From Streptomyces mirabilis (GTDB lineage: Bacteria > Actinomycetota > Actinomycetes > Streptomycetales > Streptomycetaceae), in the NCBI RefSeq assembly GCF_018310535.1, contig NZ_CP074102.1, positions 4,898,001 through 4,962,000 of the forward strand: a stretch of DNA of 64,000 nt, read 5' to 3'. Numbering within the stretch: the first letter of the stretch is position 1; each line of letters begins with the position of its first letter. The translations under genes were made by a program, and so were the position numbers. The notes below the pieces were generated by a model. It made no database searches and was not told where the DNA came from. It saw nothing but the letters and a program-made list of their open reading frames with translations. Positions 16,203 through 23,935 of the stretch are shown piece after piece.

Positions 16203-17005
16203 CGTCGGCCCGCCGGGTCGGGGAAGCGCGGAGGTGCGGCGTGCCTGGTGGGGATGGTTCGGGTGACGCCGACGGCGTCGAGCAGCCGGGTGCGGGCCTC
16301 GTCCTCGCCGAGGCCCGCGAGGTCGGTGTACGCGACCGTGGACAGCGGCCACGGGAGCCGGCACGGCTCCACCATGACCGGCACCAGCAACGCGGCCATG
16401 CCCTCGGGGTTTCGGTGGTGCACGGCCTGCCAGGCCTGCTGGACGGGTGCGGAGCCGACGTAGGCCGGGGACAGGACGGGGAGAGCGCGTTCGCACTGTT
16501 CCAGACCGCTCAGCGGTCCGTCGAGCAGGTCGAGGAGTACGCCGACGCCCGCATCCTCCAGGTGCCAGGCGATCCAGGAGGCCCATGCGAGATCGGTGAC
16601 GGCGCAGGAGAGGAACAGGTGAACAGGGCGGTCGGTGCGCGAGGGGGCTTGTGGCGATGCGGCCCGTACGACGTGCTCCCGTACGACGTGCTCCCGTACG
16701 AGCTCACCGACGGCGTCGGCCGTCCGGCTGTGGCCCTCCAGCAGTGACACCGCGTCGGCCAGCGCGGACAGCCCGTGGTGCGCCGCGAGCTCCTCGCGGA
16801 CGCAGAACCGCACCAGTTCGAGCAGCTGCAGCTGCGTGGTCGCCTGTTCCCGCAGGACCACCGGCCGCCCCAGCCGGTCGCCGATCAGCTCGGCCAGCAT
16901 CGCGCGGGCACTGCGGTCGCCCAGGACCGGGGAATCGCACAGCGCCTGGACCACGGCTTGCTGCCAGTCATGGTCCGGGCGGGCGCGGAGACCGTCCCTG
17001 TCCAC
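16199..17005 (-). CDS. EAD2-TIR effector protein, degenerate TIR domain
   Basis: A 268-aa first gene of the conflict operon. Residues 10-95 are EAD2 (DRSARAMLAELIGDRLG, LREQATTQLQLLELVRFC), closely like the EAD2 of the VMAP protein, implying homotypic pairing. Residues 126-245 are a TIR domain (PVHLFLSCAVTDLAWASWIA, LPVLSPAYVGSAPVQQAW). The TIR is shortened after the third strand, and the Glu normally found before the Trp of the helix-C motif is replaced (QQAWQ), so NAD hydrolysis is doubtful. The linker carries the duplicated pentapeptide REHVV. The GTG at 17005 has a G-run 7 nt upstream. It resembles the TIR-like FxsC role in FxSxx clusters. Confidence 0.75.
   Translation of the reverse strand: MDRDGLRARPDHDWQQAVVQALCDSPVLGDRSARAMLAELIGDRLGRPVVLREQATTQLQLLELVRFCVREELAAHHGLSALADAVSLLEGHSRTADAVGELVREHVVREHVVRAASPQAPSRTDRPVHLFLSCAVTDLAWASWIAWHLEDAGVGVLLDLLDGPLSGLEQCERALPVLSPAYVGSAPVQQAWQAVHHRNPEGMAALLVPVMVEPCRLPWPLSTVAYTDLAGLGEDEARTRLLDAVGVTRTIPTRHAAPPRFPDPAGRR
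16663..16704. repeat. 15-bp in-frame tandem repeat in the TIR-gene linker
   Basis: CCCGTACGACGTGCT occurs at 16663-16677 and 16678-16692, with a partial third copy at 16693-16704. The period is a multiple of three and encodes repeated EHVVR in the linker between EAD2 and TIR. Copy-number change would alter linker length without a frameshift. Confidence 0.9.
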
Positions 17006-17145
17006 AACACCCCCCGAGAAGTTGTGTCCCGCAATCCAGGATACGGACGCGATGACACGGCGTCAGGGCTTCTGCGAGGCCGGAACGAGCGGGGCGGAGG
17101 GGCCCACCTGGATGCCCGTTTGTGTCCACCTGCCGCCCGAACCTG

Positions 17146-17195
17146 TTTACTTTCCGGAAATCCGGGCGTAGCCTCCAAGCGAAACCACAAGTTCG
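17146..17195 (+). promoter_or_regulatory. Candidate fru promoter and FruR operator
   Basis: TTTACT (17146-17151) and TAGCCT (17169-17174) are separated by 17 bp and resemble -35 and -10 elements. TTTCCGGAAA (17151-17160) is a perfect palindrome inside the spacer. CGAA-N8-TTCG (17180-17195) spans the expected start point and is a good place for repressor binding by the DeoR-type FruR. The 225-bp gap (17006-17230) must also hold the divergent promoter of the TIR-VMAP operon, for which I see no clear motif. Confidence 0.45.
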
Positions 17196-17230
17196 GGCAT
17201 CGGCCGCACAGTAATCGGAGGCGAACGGAC

Positions 17231-17992
17231 ATGTACGCACCGGAGCGGCAGCAGGAGATTCTCCGGCTCGCCCGTGACGGCGGTCGGGTGGACGTGCTCT
17301 CGCTGGCCGAGGAGTTCCAGGTCACCGCGGAGACCATCCGCCGCGATCTGAAGACACTCGACCGCGCGGGCCTCCTGCGGCGGGTGCACGGTGGTGCCAT
17401 ACCGGCCGGGCGGCTGGACTTCGAGCCCGACCTCGCCGAGCGCGAGTCCACCGCGGCCGACGAGAAGGACCGCATCGCCCAGGCCGCGGTCGCCGAGCTG
17501 CCGGACCAGGGCACGATGATCCTCGACGCGGGCAGCACGGTCGCCCGGCTCGCCGGGGACCTTCCCCTGGAGGCGACGCTCACCGTCGTCACGCACAGCC
17601 TGCCGATCGCGGCCCGCCTCGCGGACCACCCCGGTATCCAGCTCCACCTGGTCGGAGGGCGCGTCCGGCACCGTACGCGCGCCGCCGTGGACGCCTGGGC
17701 GCTGCGCGCGTACGCCGAGATCCGTGCCGACGTCCTGTTCGTCGCCGCCAACGGCTTCTCCGCCGAGCACGGACTGACCACCCCCGACCTCGCCGAGGCC
17801 GCCGTGAAGCGCGCGGCCATCCGCGCCGCGCGCCGCGTGGTGCTGCTCGCCGACTCCTCCAAGCACGGCCAGGAGCACTTCGCCCGCTTCGGCGACCTGA
17901 GCGACGTGGACCTGCTGATCACCGACAGCGGGCTGAGCCCCGAAGACGCCACCGACATCGAGCGCGGTGGCACGGAAGTAGTGCGCGCATGA
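17231..17992 (+). CDS. fruR: DeoR-family fructose operon repressor
   Basis: A 253-aa DeoR protein. The helix-turn-helix is at residues 20-45 (DVLSLAEEFQVTAETIRRDL) followed by the family signature LRRVHGGAI. The sugar-phosphate sensor domain has TMILDAGST and LFVAANGFS. It overlaps fruK (ATGA at 17989-17992) and heads a fruR-fruK-fruA operon, so fructose 1-phosphate is the likely inducer. The ATG at 17231 follows TCGGAGG. Confidence 0.92.
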   Translation: MYAPERQQEILRLARDGGRVDVLSLAEEFQVTAETIRRDLKTLDRAGLLRRVHGGAIPAGRLDFEPDLAERESTAADEKDRIAQAAVAELPDQGTMILDAGSTVARLAGDLPLEATLTVVTHSLPIAARLADHPGIQLHLVGGRVRHRTRAAVDAWALRAYAEIRADVLFVAANGFSAEHGLTTPDLAEAAVKRAAIRAARRVVLLADSSKHGQEHFARFGDLSDVDLLITDSGLSPEDATDIERGGTEVVRA

Positions 17993-18942
17993 TCCTCACC
18001 GTCACCCCCAACCCCTCCCTCGACCGTACGTACGAGGTCCCGTCGCTCGACCGCGGCGAGGTCATCCGGGCCACCGGCGAACGCATGGACCCGGGCGGCA
18101 AGGGCGTGAACGTCTCGCGCGCGGTCGCGGCGGCGGGGCAGCGCACGATCGCCGTACTGCCGCTGGGCGGTGCGCCCGGCGCGCTCGTCGCCGAGCTGCT
18201 CCACGCGCAGGGCATCGAGGTCGCGCCGGTCCCGGTCGCCGGAGCCACCCGCTCGAACATCTCGGTCGCCGAGCCGGACGGCACGCTCACGAAGATCAAC
18301 GCCCCCGGTCCCGAACTCACCGCCGCCGAGGCGGAGCTGCTCCTGGAGACGGTGCGTCAGCAGTATCGTTCCGGCGACACCGACTGGATCACCTGCTGCG
18401 GCAGCCTGCCGCGCGGACTCGGTCCTTCCTGGTACGCCGACCTCGTCGCCCGCGCCCACGCGGCGGGCGCCCGGATCGCGCTGGACACCTCCGGCCCCGC
18501 GCTGCTCGCGGCGCTGCGTGAGCGGCCCGACGTGGTGAAGCCCAACGCCGAGGAGCTCGCCGAAGCCGTCGGGCGCCCCCTCACCACCGTCGGCGACGCC
18601 GTCAAGGCCGCCGAGGAACTGCGTGAAATGGGCGCCGACGCCGTGCTCGCCAGCCTCGGCGCGGACGGGCAGCTGCTCGTGGACGGCGCGGGCGCCTGGT
18701 TCGGCAGCGCCCGGGTGGATGCCGTACGCAGCAACGTGGGCGCCGGTGACTCCTCCCTCGCCGGATTCCTGATCGCCGGTGGCCGCGGCCCGGAGGCCCT
18801 CGCCTCCGCCGTCGCCCATGGCGCTGCGGCCGTACAGCTGCCCGGCAGTGTGATGCCGGGCCCGGCAGACCTCGACCCCTCCGCCGTGACCGTCACGTCG
18901 GAGGTCCCCGCGGACCGCGTACTCACGGAGCCCGTGTCATGA
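17989..18942 (+). CDS. fruK: 1-phosphofructokinase
   Basis: A 317-aa PfkB-family sugar kinase converting fructose 1-phosphate to fructose 1,6-bisphosphate. The N-terminal ILTVTPNPSLDRTYEV and glycine motif DPGGKGVNVSRA bind substrate. The C-terminal motif VRSNVGAGDSSLAGFL carries the catalytic base Asp; the family form is GAGDSmvAG. It overlaps fruR by 4 bp and lies upstream of the fructose permease. Confidence 0.95.
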   Translation: MILTVTPNPSLDRTYEVPSLDRGEVIRATGERMDPGGKGVNVSRAVAAAGQRTIAVLPLGGAPGALVAELLHAQGIEVAPVPVAGATRSNISVAEPDGTLTKINAPGPELTAAEAELLLETVRQQYRSGDTDWITCCGSLPRGLGPSWYADLVARAHAAGARIALDTSGPALLAALRERPDVVKPNAEELAEAVGRPLTTVGDAVKAAEELREMGADAVLASLGADGQLLVDGAGAWFGSARVDAVRSNVGAGDSSLAGFLIAGGRGPEALASAVAHGAAAVQLPGSVMPGPADLDPSAVTVTSEVPADRVLTEPVS

Positions 18943-19021
18943 CGAACCCAGCTGCTCTGACGAATCCAGCTGTTCCGACGACCGGTACCGCCGCGGTCGC
19001 ACCCCCTGAACAGGCCCTGAT

Positions 19022-19048
19022 GAGGCGGGGTTTCCCCGGCCCCGCCTC
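19022..19048 (+). promoter_or_regulatory. Intercistronic hairpin between fruK and fruA
   Basis: GAGGCGGGG (19022-19030) pairs perfectly with CCCCGCCTC (19040-19048). It sits in the 205-bp gap between fruK and fruA, unusually long for this operon. No T-run follows. It could act as a partial terminator or an mRNA-stability element that tunes permease expression. The rest of the gap has no gene I can support. Confidence 0.55.
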
Positions 19049-19147
19049 CGCCACACCCGCAGACCCCGCCCTCTTTGAGTGCGGCACCCCCGTCCCCACC
19101 CCCGCCCACCACTTCCCCCGGGCGATACGCGTGCGAAGGAGCCCGCG

Positions 19148-21232
19148 ATGAGCGAGATGATCACCGCGGACCTGGTCGATCTCGACCTGTCCGCCGAGAC
19201 CAAAGAGGCGGCGGCACGCGCCCTCGCCGAGCGCATGGTGACCCTGGGGCGGGTGACCGACCTCGACGGCTTCCTCGCCGACGTGGCCGCCCGCGAGGCC
19301 CAGATGCCCACCGGCCTCGACGGCGGGATCGGCATCCCGCACTGCCGGAGCGTTCACGTCACGGAGCCGACGCTCGGCTTCGGGCGCAGCGCGGCCGGGA
19401 TCGACTTCGGCGCGCCGGACGGCCCCGCCGACCTGATCTTCCTGATCGCCGCCCCGGCGGGCGCCGACGACGCGCATCTGACGATCCTGTCGTCGCTGGC
19501 CCGTCAGCTCATGAACGCCGAGTTCACGTCCGCGCTGCGGGCCGTGGACGACGCGGCGGCCGCGGCCGCGCTCATCCGCGGGGACGAGTCCCCGGCGGCC
19601 GCGGCCTCGACCGCGCCCGAGAGTGCCCGGAGCGCTGAGGACTCCGAGGGCTCCGAGGGCTCCAAGGACTCCGTGGCGGTGTCGGCGGCGGCCTCCGCCG
19701 ACACCGCCACGGGTACCACCACGAGCGAGCGTCCGTTCCGGATCGTCGCCGTCACCTCCTGCCCCACCGGCATCGCGCACACCTACATGGCGGCCGAGTC
19801 GCTGGAGAACGCGGGCCGCGAGGCGGGCGTCGAGGTCGTCGTCGAGACGCAGGGCTCGGCCGGCTTCACCCGGCTCGACCCGGCGGTCATCGCGGCCGCG
19901 GACGGAGTGATCTTCGCGCACGACGTGCCCGTACGGGACAAGGACCGGTTCGCCGGCAAGCCGACCGTCGACGTCGGTGTGAAGGCGGGCATCAACAAGC
20001 CCGCCGAGCTGATCACCGAGGTGCGTGGCAAGGCCGCGCGCGGCGAGGTCAGCGCGGGCTCCGCGCCCGGTACGCCGGTGGAGCGCTCCGGCGACTCCAC
20101 CGAGGGGTACGGCACCAAGCTCCGCAAGTGGCTGATGTCCGGCGTCAGTTACATGGTCCCGTTCGTCGCCGCGGGCGGTCTGCTGATCGCCCTCGGCTTC
20201 GCGATCGGCGGCTACAAGATCAACAAGGCGCCGTCGGTCATGGACCACTTCCTGTGGACCCAGGCGGACAGCTGGGGCGCGCTGTTCTTCCAGATCGGCG
20301 TCGTCTCCTTCGGCTTCCTCGTCCCGGTCCTGGCCGGCTACATCGCCTACGGCATGGCGGACCGCCCAGGACTCGTGCCCGGCTTCGTCGGCGGCGCGAT
20401 CTCCCTCACCATCAACGCGGGCTTCCTCGGCGGTCTGGCCGCCGGTCTCATCGCCGGTGGTGTGGTGATCGGGATCCAGAAGGTGAAGATCCCGGCGTCG
20501 TTGCGCGGCATCATGCCGGTGGTGGTGATTCCGCTGATCTCCGCGGCGATCGTCGGATTCCTGATGTTCGTGGTCATCGGCAAGCCCATCGCCTCCGCGC
20601 AGAAGGGCATGACCGACTGGCTCAACGGCCTCACCGGCACCAACGCCGTCCTGCTCGGCGCGCTGCTCGGCCTGATGATGTGCTTCGACCTCGGCGGCCC
20701 GGTCAACAAGGTCGCGTACACCTTCGCCACCGCCGGTATCGCGGTCGCGAGCCCCAGCGACTCGGCGATGAAGATCATGGCGGCCGTGATGGCGGCGGGC
20801 ATGGTTCCGCCCCTGGCCATGGCACTCGCCACGACCGTGCGCGGCAGGCTCTTCACCCAGACCGAGCGGGAGAACGGCAAGGCGGCCTGGGTCCTGGGCG
20901 CCTCCTTCATCTCGGAGGGCGCGATCCCGTTCGCGGCGGCCGACCCGCTGCGCGTGATTCCCTCCGCCATGGTGGGCGGCGCGGTCACCGGCTCCCTGTC
21001 GATGGCCTTCGGCGCCACGCTGCGCGCCCCGCACGGCGGCATCTTCGTGGTCCCGCTGATCGGCAACCCGTTCCTCTACCTGATCGCCATCGCGGCCGGT
21101 GTCTGTGTCACCACCGCCCTGGTGGTCGTCCTGAAGGGCATGCGCAAGCAGGCCCCCGAGGGGACCGGTAAGGGGGCCGCCGACGCCGCGATAGCGACGA
21201 CGGTCGACTCCAAGGAGCCGGTCGCGGCCTGA
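19148..21232 (+). CDS. fruA: Fructose PTS transporter, fused EIIA-EIIB-EIIC
   Basis: A 694-aa phosphotransferase permease that imports fructose as fructose 1-phosphate. EIIA-Fru spans residues 1-150 with the phosphorylated His65 in GIPHCRS. An Ala/Ser/Glu linker follows. EIIB spans 195-300 with Cys205 in SCPTGIAHTYMAAE. EIIC begins near 325 (YMVPFVAAGGLLIALGF) and contains the membrane segments and the conserved FISEGAIPFAAADP. All three domains look complete. The start ATG at 19148 follows AAGGAG; an in-frame extension upstream is Pro-rich and non-coding in character. Confidence 0.95.
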   Translation: MSEMITADLVDLDLSAETKEAAARALAERMVTLGRVTDLDGFLADVAAREAQMPTGLDGGIGIPHCRSVHVTEPTLGFGRSAAGIDFGAPDGPADLIFLIAAPAGADDAHLTILSSLARQLMNAEFTSALRAVDDAAAAAALIRGDESPAAAASTAPESARSAEDSEGSEGSKDSVAVSAAASADTATGTTTSERPFRIVAVTSCPTGIAHTYMAAESLENAGREAGVEVVVETQGSAGFTRLDPAVIAAADGVIFAHDVPVRDKDRFAGKPTVDVGVKAGINKPAELITEVRGKAARGEVSAGSAPGTPVERSGDSTEGYGTKLRKWLMSGVSYMVPFVAAGGLLIALGFAIGGYKINKAPSVMDHFLWTQADSWGALFFQIGVVSFGFLVPVLAGYIAYGMADRPGLVPGFVGGAISLTINAGFLGGLAAGLIAGGVVIGIQKVKIPASLRGIMPVVVIPLISAAIVGFLMFVVIGKPIASAQKGMTDWLNGLTGTNAVLLGALLGLMMCFDLGGPVNKVAYTFATAGIAVASPSDSAMKIMAAVMAAGMVPPLAMALATTVRGRLFTQTERENGKAAWVLGASFISEGAIPFAAADPLRVIPSAMVGGAVTGSLSMAFGATLRAPHGGIFVVPLIGNPFLYLIAIAAGVCVTTALVVVLKGMRKQAPEGTGKGAADAAIATTVDSKEPVAA

Positions 21233-21274
21233 ACGGCCAACTACTCGCCCTTTTAGGGCATCTGCGAGATACGT

Positions 21275-21304
21275 CACGGTCCGGGGCCAAAGTCCCGGAC
21301 CGTG
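21275..21304 (+). terminator. fruA terminator
   Basis: A perfect 11-bp stem, CACGGTCCGGG (21275-21285) with CCCGGACCGTG (21294-21304), closes on an 8-base loop 43 bp after the fruA stop. It also lies just before the next small gene, whose ribosome binding site follows within 10 bp. Confidence 0.8.
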
Positions 21305-21320
21305 GTGTCTACTGGAGGGC

Positions 21321-21578
21321 ATGCCTGAGCATGTGTCGATCCTCCAGCTGATGGGCGTGGCCGTCCTCGCCCTCGCGACCGTCATCTGGGTCGTCGGCCT
21401 GTCCCGCCTGCTGCGCCGCGCCCGCACCGAGGTCGCCGTGCGTCCCCACGGACAGTTGCTCCGCGCCATGCCGCGTCAGCGCCGGTCAGGCCCCGCCGCG
21501 GAGTCCGTGGAACTCACCCCCGAGGAACACGCCGCGTTCGCAGGCCTGGTACGCCAGTTCAGCGACAGCCGCCCCTGA
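21321..21578 (+). CDS. Small single-pass membrane protein, unknown function
   Basis: An 85-aa protein with one N-terminal membrane helix (LMGVAVLALATVIWVVGLS) followed by an Arg-rich stretch (RLLRRAR), predicting a short outside N-terminus and a cytoplasmic tail. The tail ends VELTPEEHAAFAGLVRQF, a probable amphipathic helix. The ATG follows TGGAGG with good spacing, and codon use is like the neighbours, so it is a real gene. I do not recognise the family. Confidence 0.75.
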   Translation: MPEHVSILQLMGVAVLALATVIWVVGLSRLLRRARTEVAVRPHGQLLRAMPRQRRSGPAAESVELTPEEHAAFAGLVRQFSDSRP

Positions 21579-21588
21579 CGAACAGGTC

Positions 21589-22338
21589 CTAGGCGAGCCG
21601 TGCCGCCCGGCGTTCCATGGCGGCCCGCGCCGCGTGCTCCGTCGGATAGACCTCGCACATGTGCCGGCCGTCCGGCGTCGCCGTGTGTTCGACCTCCCAC
21701 AGGGAGATCTCCTGGCCGCCGCGGAGCAGGAACGCGTGCTCGTAGAGCGAGAAGCACAGCCCGACCTGGCCCGCCCGGCAGGGGCGCCCGAAGGCCTGGG
21801 TGATCTGGTGCGCGAACGCGGTGCGCAGCAGCAGCGTCGTGATGTCGGCCCCCGGCCGGTCCGCGTTCTCCGCCCGCCGCAGCAACCGCCGCGCGTGATC
21901 CGCCGAGTCGTCCGTCAGGTAGACGTGCCGCGGCTCGGGGACCGGCGGCAGATGGACCATCACGGGCAGTTCGAAGTCCGGCGCGTCCGGCGGCAGCGGC
22001 AGCCGGGCCGTCGCGGCGCGCAGCTCCTCCTCGTCGACATACACCTCGTGCTGCGGCTCACTCCCGAGCGCCGTGTTGTGCACGAGCTCCCACAACGTGA
22101 CCGCCGAGCCGTCGGCGAGCAGCCAGGTGTGCCGGTACGTCTCGCGGTGCAGCCCCGCGCTGTGGTGCGCGGAGTGCAGCGAACTGTCGTGCGCCAGCGC
22201 GCAGTCGAGCCGCCTTATCGTCTCGTCGGGCAGCTCGAAGGAGTTCAGGGCACGGCCGAGGAGCCGCTCGAGGTGCTCCTCCGGAGACTCGGGCGACTCG
22301 GGTGGTTCGTACGCTGCTGTCTCGTACGGAACGCTCAA
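21589..22338 (-). CDS. Conserved streptomycete protein of unknown function (DUF6227-like)
   Basis: A 249-aa soluble protein without membrane segments or a signal peptide. It contains two related stretches, a Trp-Glu motif after TYRHTWLLADGSAVTLWELV and again in YEHAFLLRGGQEISLWEVEH, suggesting an internal duplication with a repeated 'LxDGxxxxLWEV' core. It begins with a Pro/Glu-rich segment. It ends 11 bp from the small membrane protein gene, on the opposite strand. It resembles a Streptomyces-restricted family; the DUF number is from memory. No function is proposed. Confidence 0.7.
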   Translation of the reverse strand: MSVPYETAAYEPPESPESPEEHLERLLGRALNSFELPDETIRRLDCALAHDSSLHSAHHSAGLHRETYRHTWLLADGSAVTLWELVHNTALGSEPQHEVYVDEEELRAATARLPLPPDAPDFELPVMVHLPPVPEPRHVYLTDDSADHARRLLRRAENADRPGADITTLLLRTAFAHQITQAFGRPCRAGQVGLCFSLYEHAFLLRGGQEISLWEVEHTATPDGRHMCEVYPTEHAARAAMERRAARLA

Positions 22339-22495
22339 GGCTTCTCCCGGCGTTGCTGCATGTCACCTTGTGGGTGCATACCGTAGCCCCTCGGTCGGAC
22401 ATCAATCCTGCGAACCGAGAAAACGTACGGAGAGAAAACGAGCGGGCCGCGCGGCAAGTTCCCGCGCGGCCCGCCGTGACGTCAACGGCCCCAGG

Positions 22496-23716
22496 TCAGA
22501 CCGTACTTCCCGTGGTCCACGCACTCCAGGACATGTTCCAGCCGTTCAGTCCATTGTCCGGCGAGACGGTCTTGTCGGGCGAGTTCTTCACCACTACGAC
22601 GTCCCCGACGAGAGAGTTGTCGTAGAACCACTTCGCGCTGGTGTCGCCCTGCGCGCCCTGTACATCGGCGAGACCGACACATCCGTGGCTGGTGCCCTGC
22701 CGTCCGAAGGGCGGGTTCCCGCGGTTGTACCAGTAGTTGCCGTGTATGAACGTCCCCGAAGACGTCAGTCGCATCGCGTGCGGCACGTCCGGGATGTCGT
22801 ACTCGCCGCCGTAGCCCACCGTCGAGCCGTTCATCCGCGTCTGGACGAACTTCTCGGAGATCACCATCTGACCGTTGTACGTGGTGTGCTCCGGGCTGCC
22901 CGCCGAGATCGGCACCGTCTTGAGCGTCGTGCCGTCACGCACGACCGTCATGGTCTGCGTGTTGACGTCGACCGTGGAGACCTGGGAGCGACCGATGGTG
23001 AAGGTGACCGTCTTCTTCTGCACCCCGAAGACGCCGTTCGCGCCCTCGACGCCGTCCAGGTCGATCTTCATCGTGACCTTGGAACCGGCCTTCCAGTACG
23101 CCTCGGGCCGGAAGTCGAGCCGCTGCGAGCCGAACCAGTGCCCGACCACCTGCTGCCCGCTGCTGGAGGTGACCGTGATGTGCGACTGCACGGCCTTCTG
23201 GTTGCTGATCACCTTGTTGAAGTTGAACGACACCGGCATTCCGACGCCGACCGTGGTGCCGTTGTCGGGCGTGTACGTGCCGATGAAGCTGTTGCTCGAG
23301 GAGACCGTCGTGAAGATGGAGTTGGCGGCGGCCGTGCGTCCGCTCGCGTCCTTCGCGGTCGCCGAGATCTGGTACTTCGTCCCGCGCTCCAACTGCGCCG
23401 TCGGCTTCCAGCCGGTCCCGTCCGCGGTGATCGCCCCCGGCACCGCCGTCCCGGACCCCGACACCGTCATCTTGACGTCGGTCAGCTTGCCGTCGCTGAC
23501 CTTCACGCCGGTCGCGTTGATGGACGCGTCCGTCGAACCGTCCTTGGCCGAGATGACGATCTTCGCCGTGGACGTCTTGGCCGAGGTGCCGCCGTCCTTG
23601 CCGTCCTTGGCGTCGGCGTTGGCGTTGCCGCCGCAGCCGGTCAGGGTGAGGGCGCCGACCATCAGGGCGGCACAGGCCCCCAGTGCGCGCCGCGCTGTCA
23701 TGTTCGGCGTTGCCAC
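22496..23716 (-). CDS. L,D-transpeptidase lipoprotein
   Basis: A 406-aa lipoprotein that makes 3-3 peptidoglycan cross-links at the outer membrane face. The signal peptide ends in the lipobox LTGC after ACAALMVGALT. Two Ig-like domains follow (about residues 60-260), then a YkuD catalytic domain with H-G-N-Y-W and the active-site motif SHGCVGL, Cys346. The architecture matches mycobacterial LdtMt2-type enzymes. The GTG at 23716 has CTGGAG 8 nt upstream and gives a signal peptide of normal length; the longer frame lacks support. The active site is intact. Confidence 0.93.
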   Translation of the reverse strand: MATPNMTARRALGACAALMVGALTLTGCGGNANADAKDGKDGGTSAKTSTAKIVISAKDGSTDASINATGVKVSDGKLTDVKMTVSGSGTAVPGAITADGTGWKPTAQLERGTKYQISATAKDASGRTAAANSIFTTVSSSNSFIGTYTPDNGTTVGVGMPVSFNFNKVISNQKAVQSHITVTSSSGQQVVGHWFGSQRLDFRPEAYWKAGSKVTMKIDLDGVEGANGVFGVQKKTVTFTIGRSQVSTVDVNTQTMTVVRDGTTLKTVPISAGSPEHTTYNGQMVISEKFVQTRMNGSTVGYGGEYDIPDVPHAMRLTSSGTFIHGNYWYNRGNPPFGRQGTSHGCVGLADVQGAQGDTSAKWFYDNSLVGDVVVVKNSPDKTVSPDNGLNGWNMSWSAWTTGSTV

Positions 23717-23935
23717 GGGCTGCTCCAGTTTCTCGTGATGTGCGTGATCCGCTCCAGTGCGTGGAGAAAGAGCGAGCGCTGCCGCGAAGGGTTCCCACCG
23801 TCCCCGGCCCAACACGATCACGTGACAGAACCGGGACAATCCCCATCGGGCCCACAGCGAACTCCCCTTGCCGCTGGCCCCACTTGGCGTCAGCGGAAGC
23901 ACCAGGCCACCCGGAACCACGGGCCAGGGCCAGTC

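Noticed and set aside
16203..16586. An N-terminal extension of the VMAP protein from 16586
   Set aside because: It lies out of frame inside the TIR gene and has Arg/Pro/Gly-biased sequence. The TTG at 16202, overlapping the TIR-gene stop, fits the start of the EAD2 domain.
18939..19151. A 70-codon frame overlapping the fruK stop by ATGA
   Set aside because: It is Pro/Ala-rich without a domain, spans the hairpin, and runs into the fruA ribosome binding site and start. Coupling alone is not enough to call a gene.
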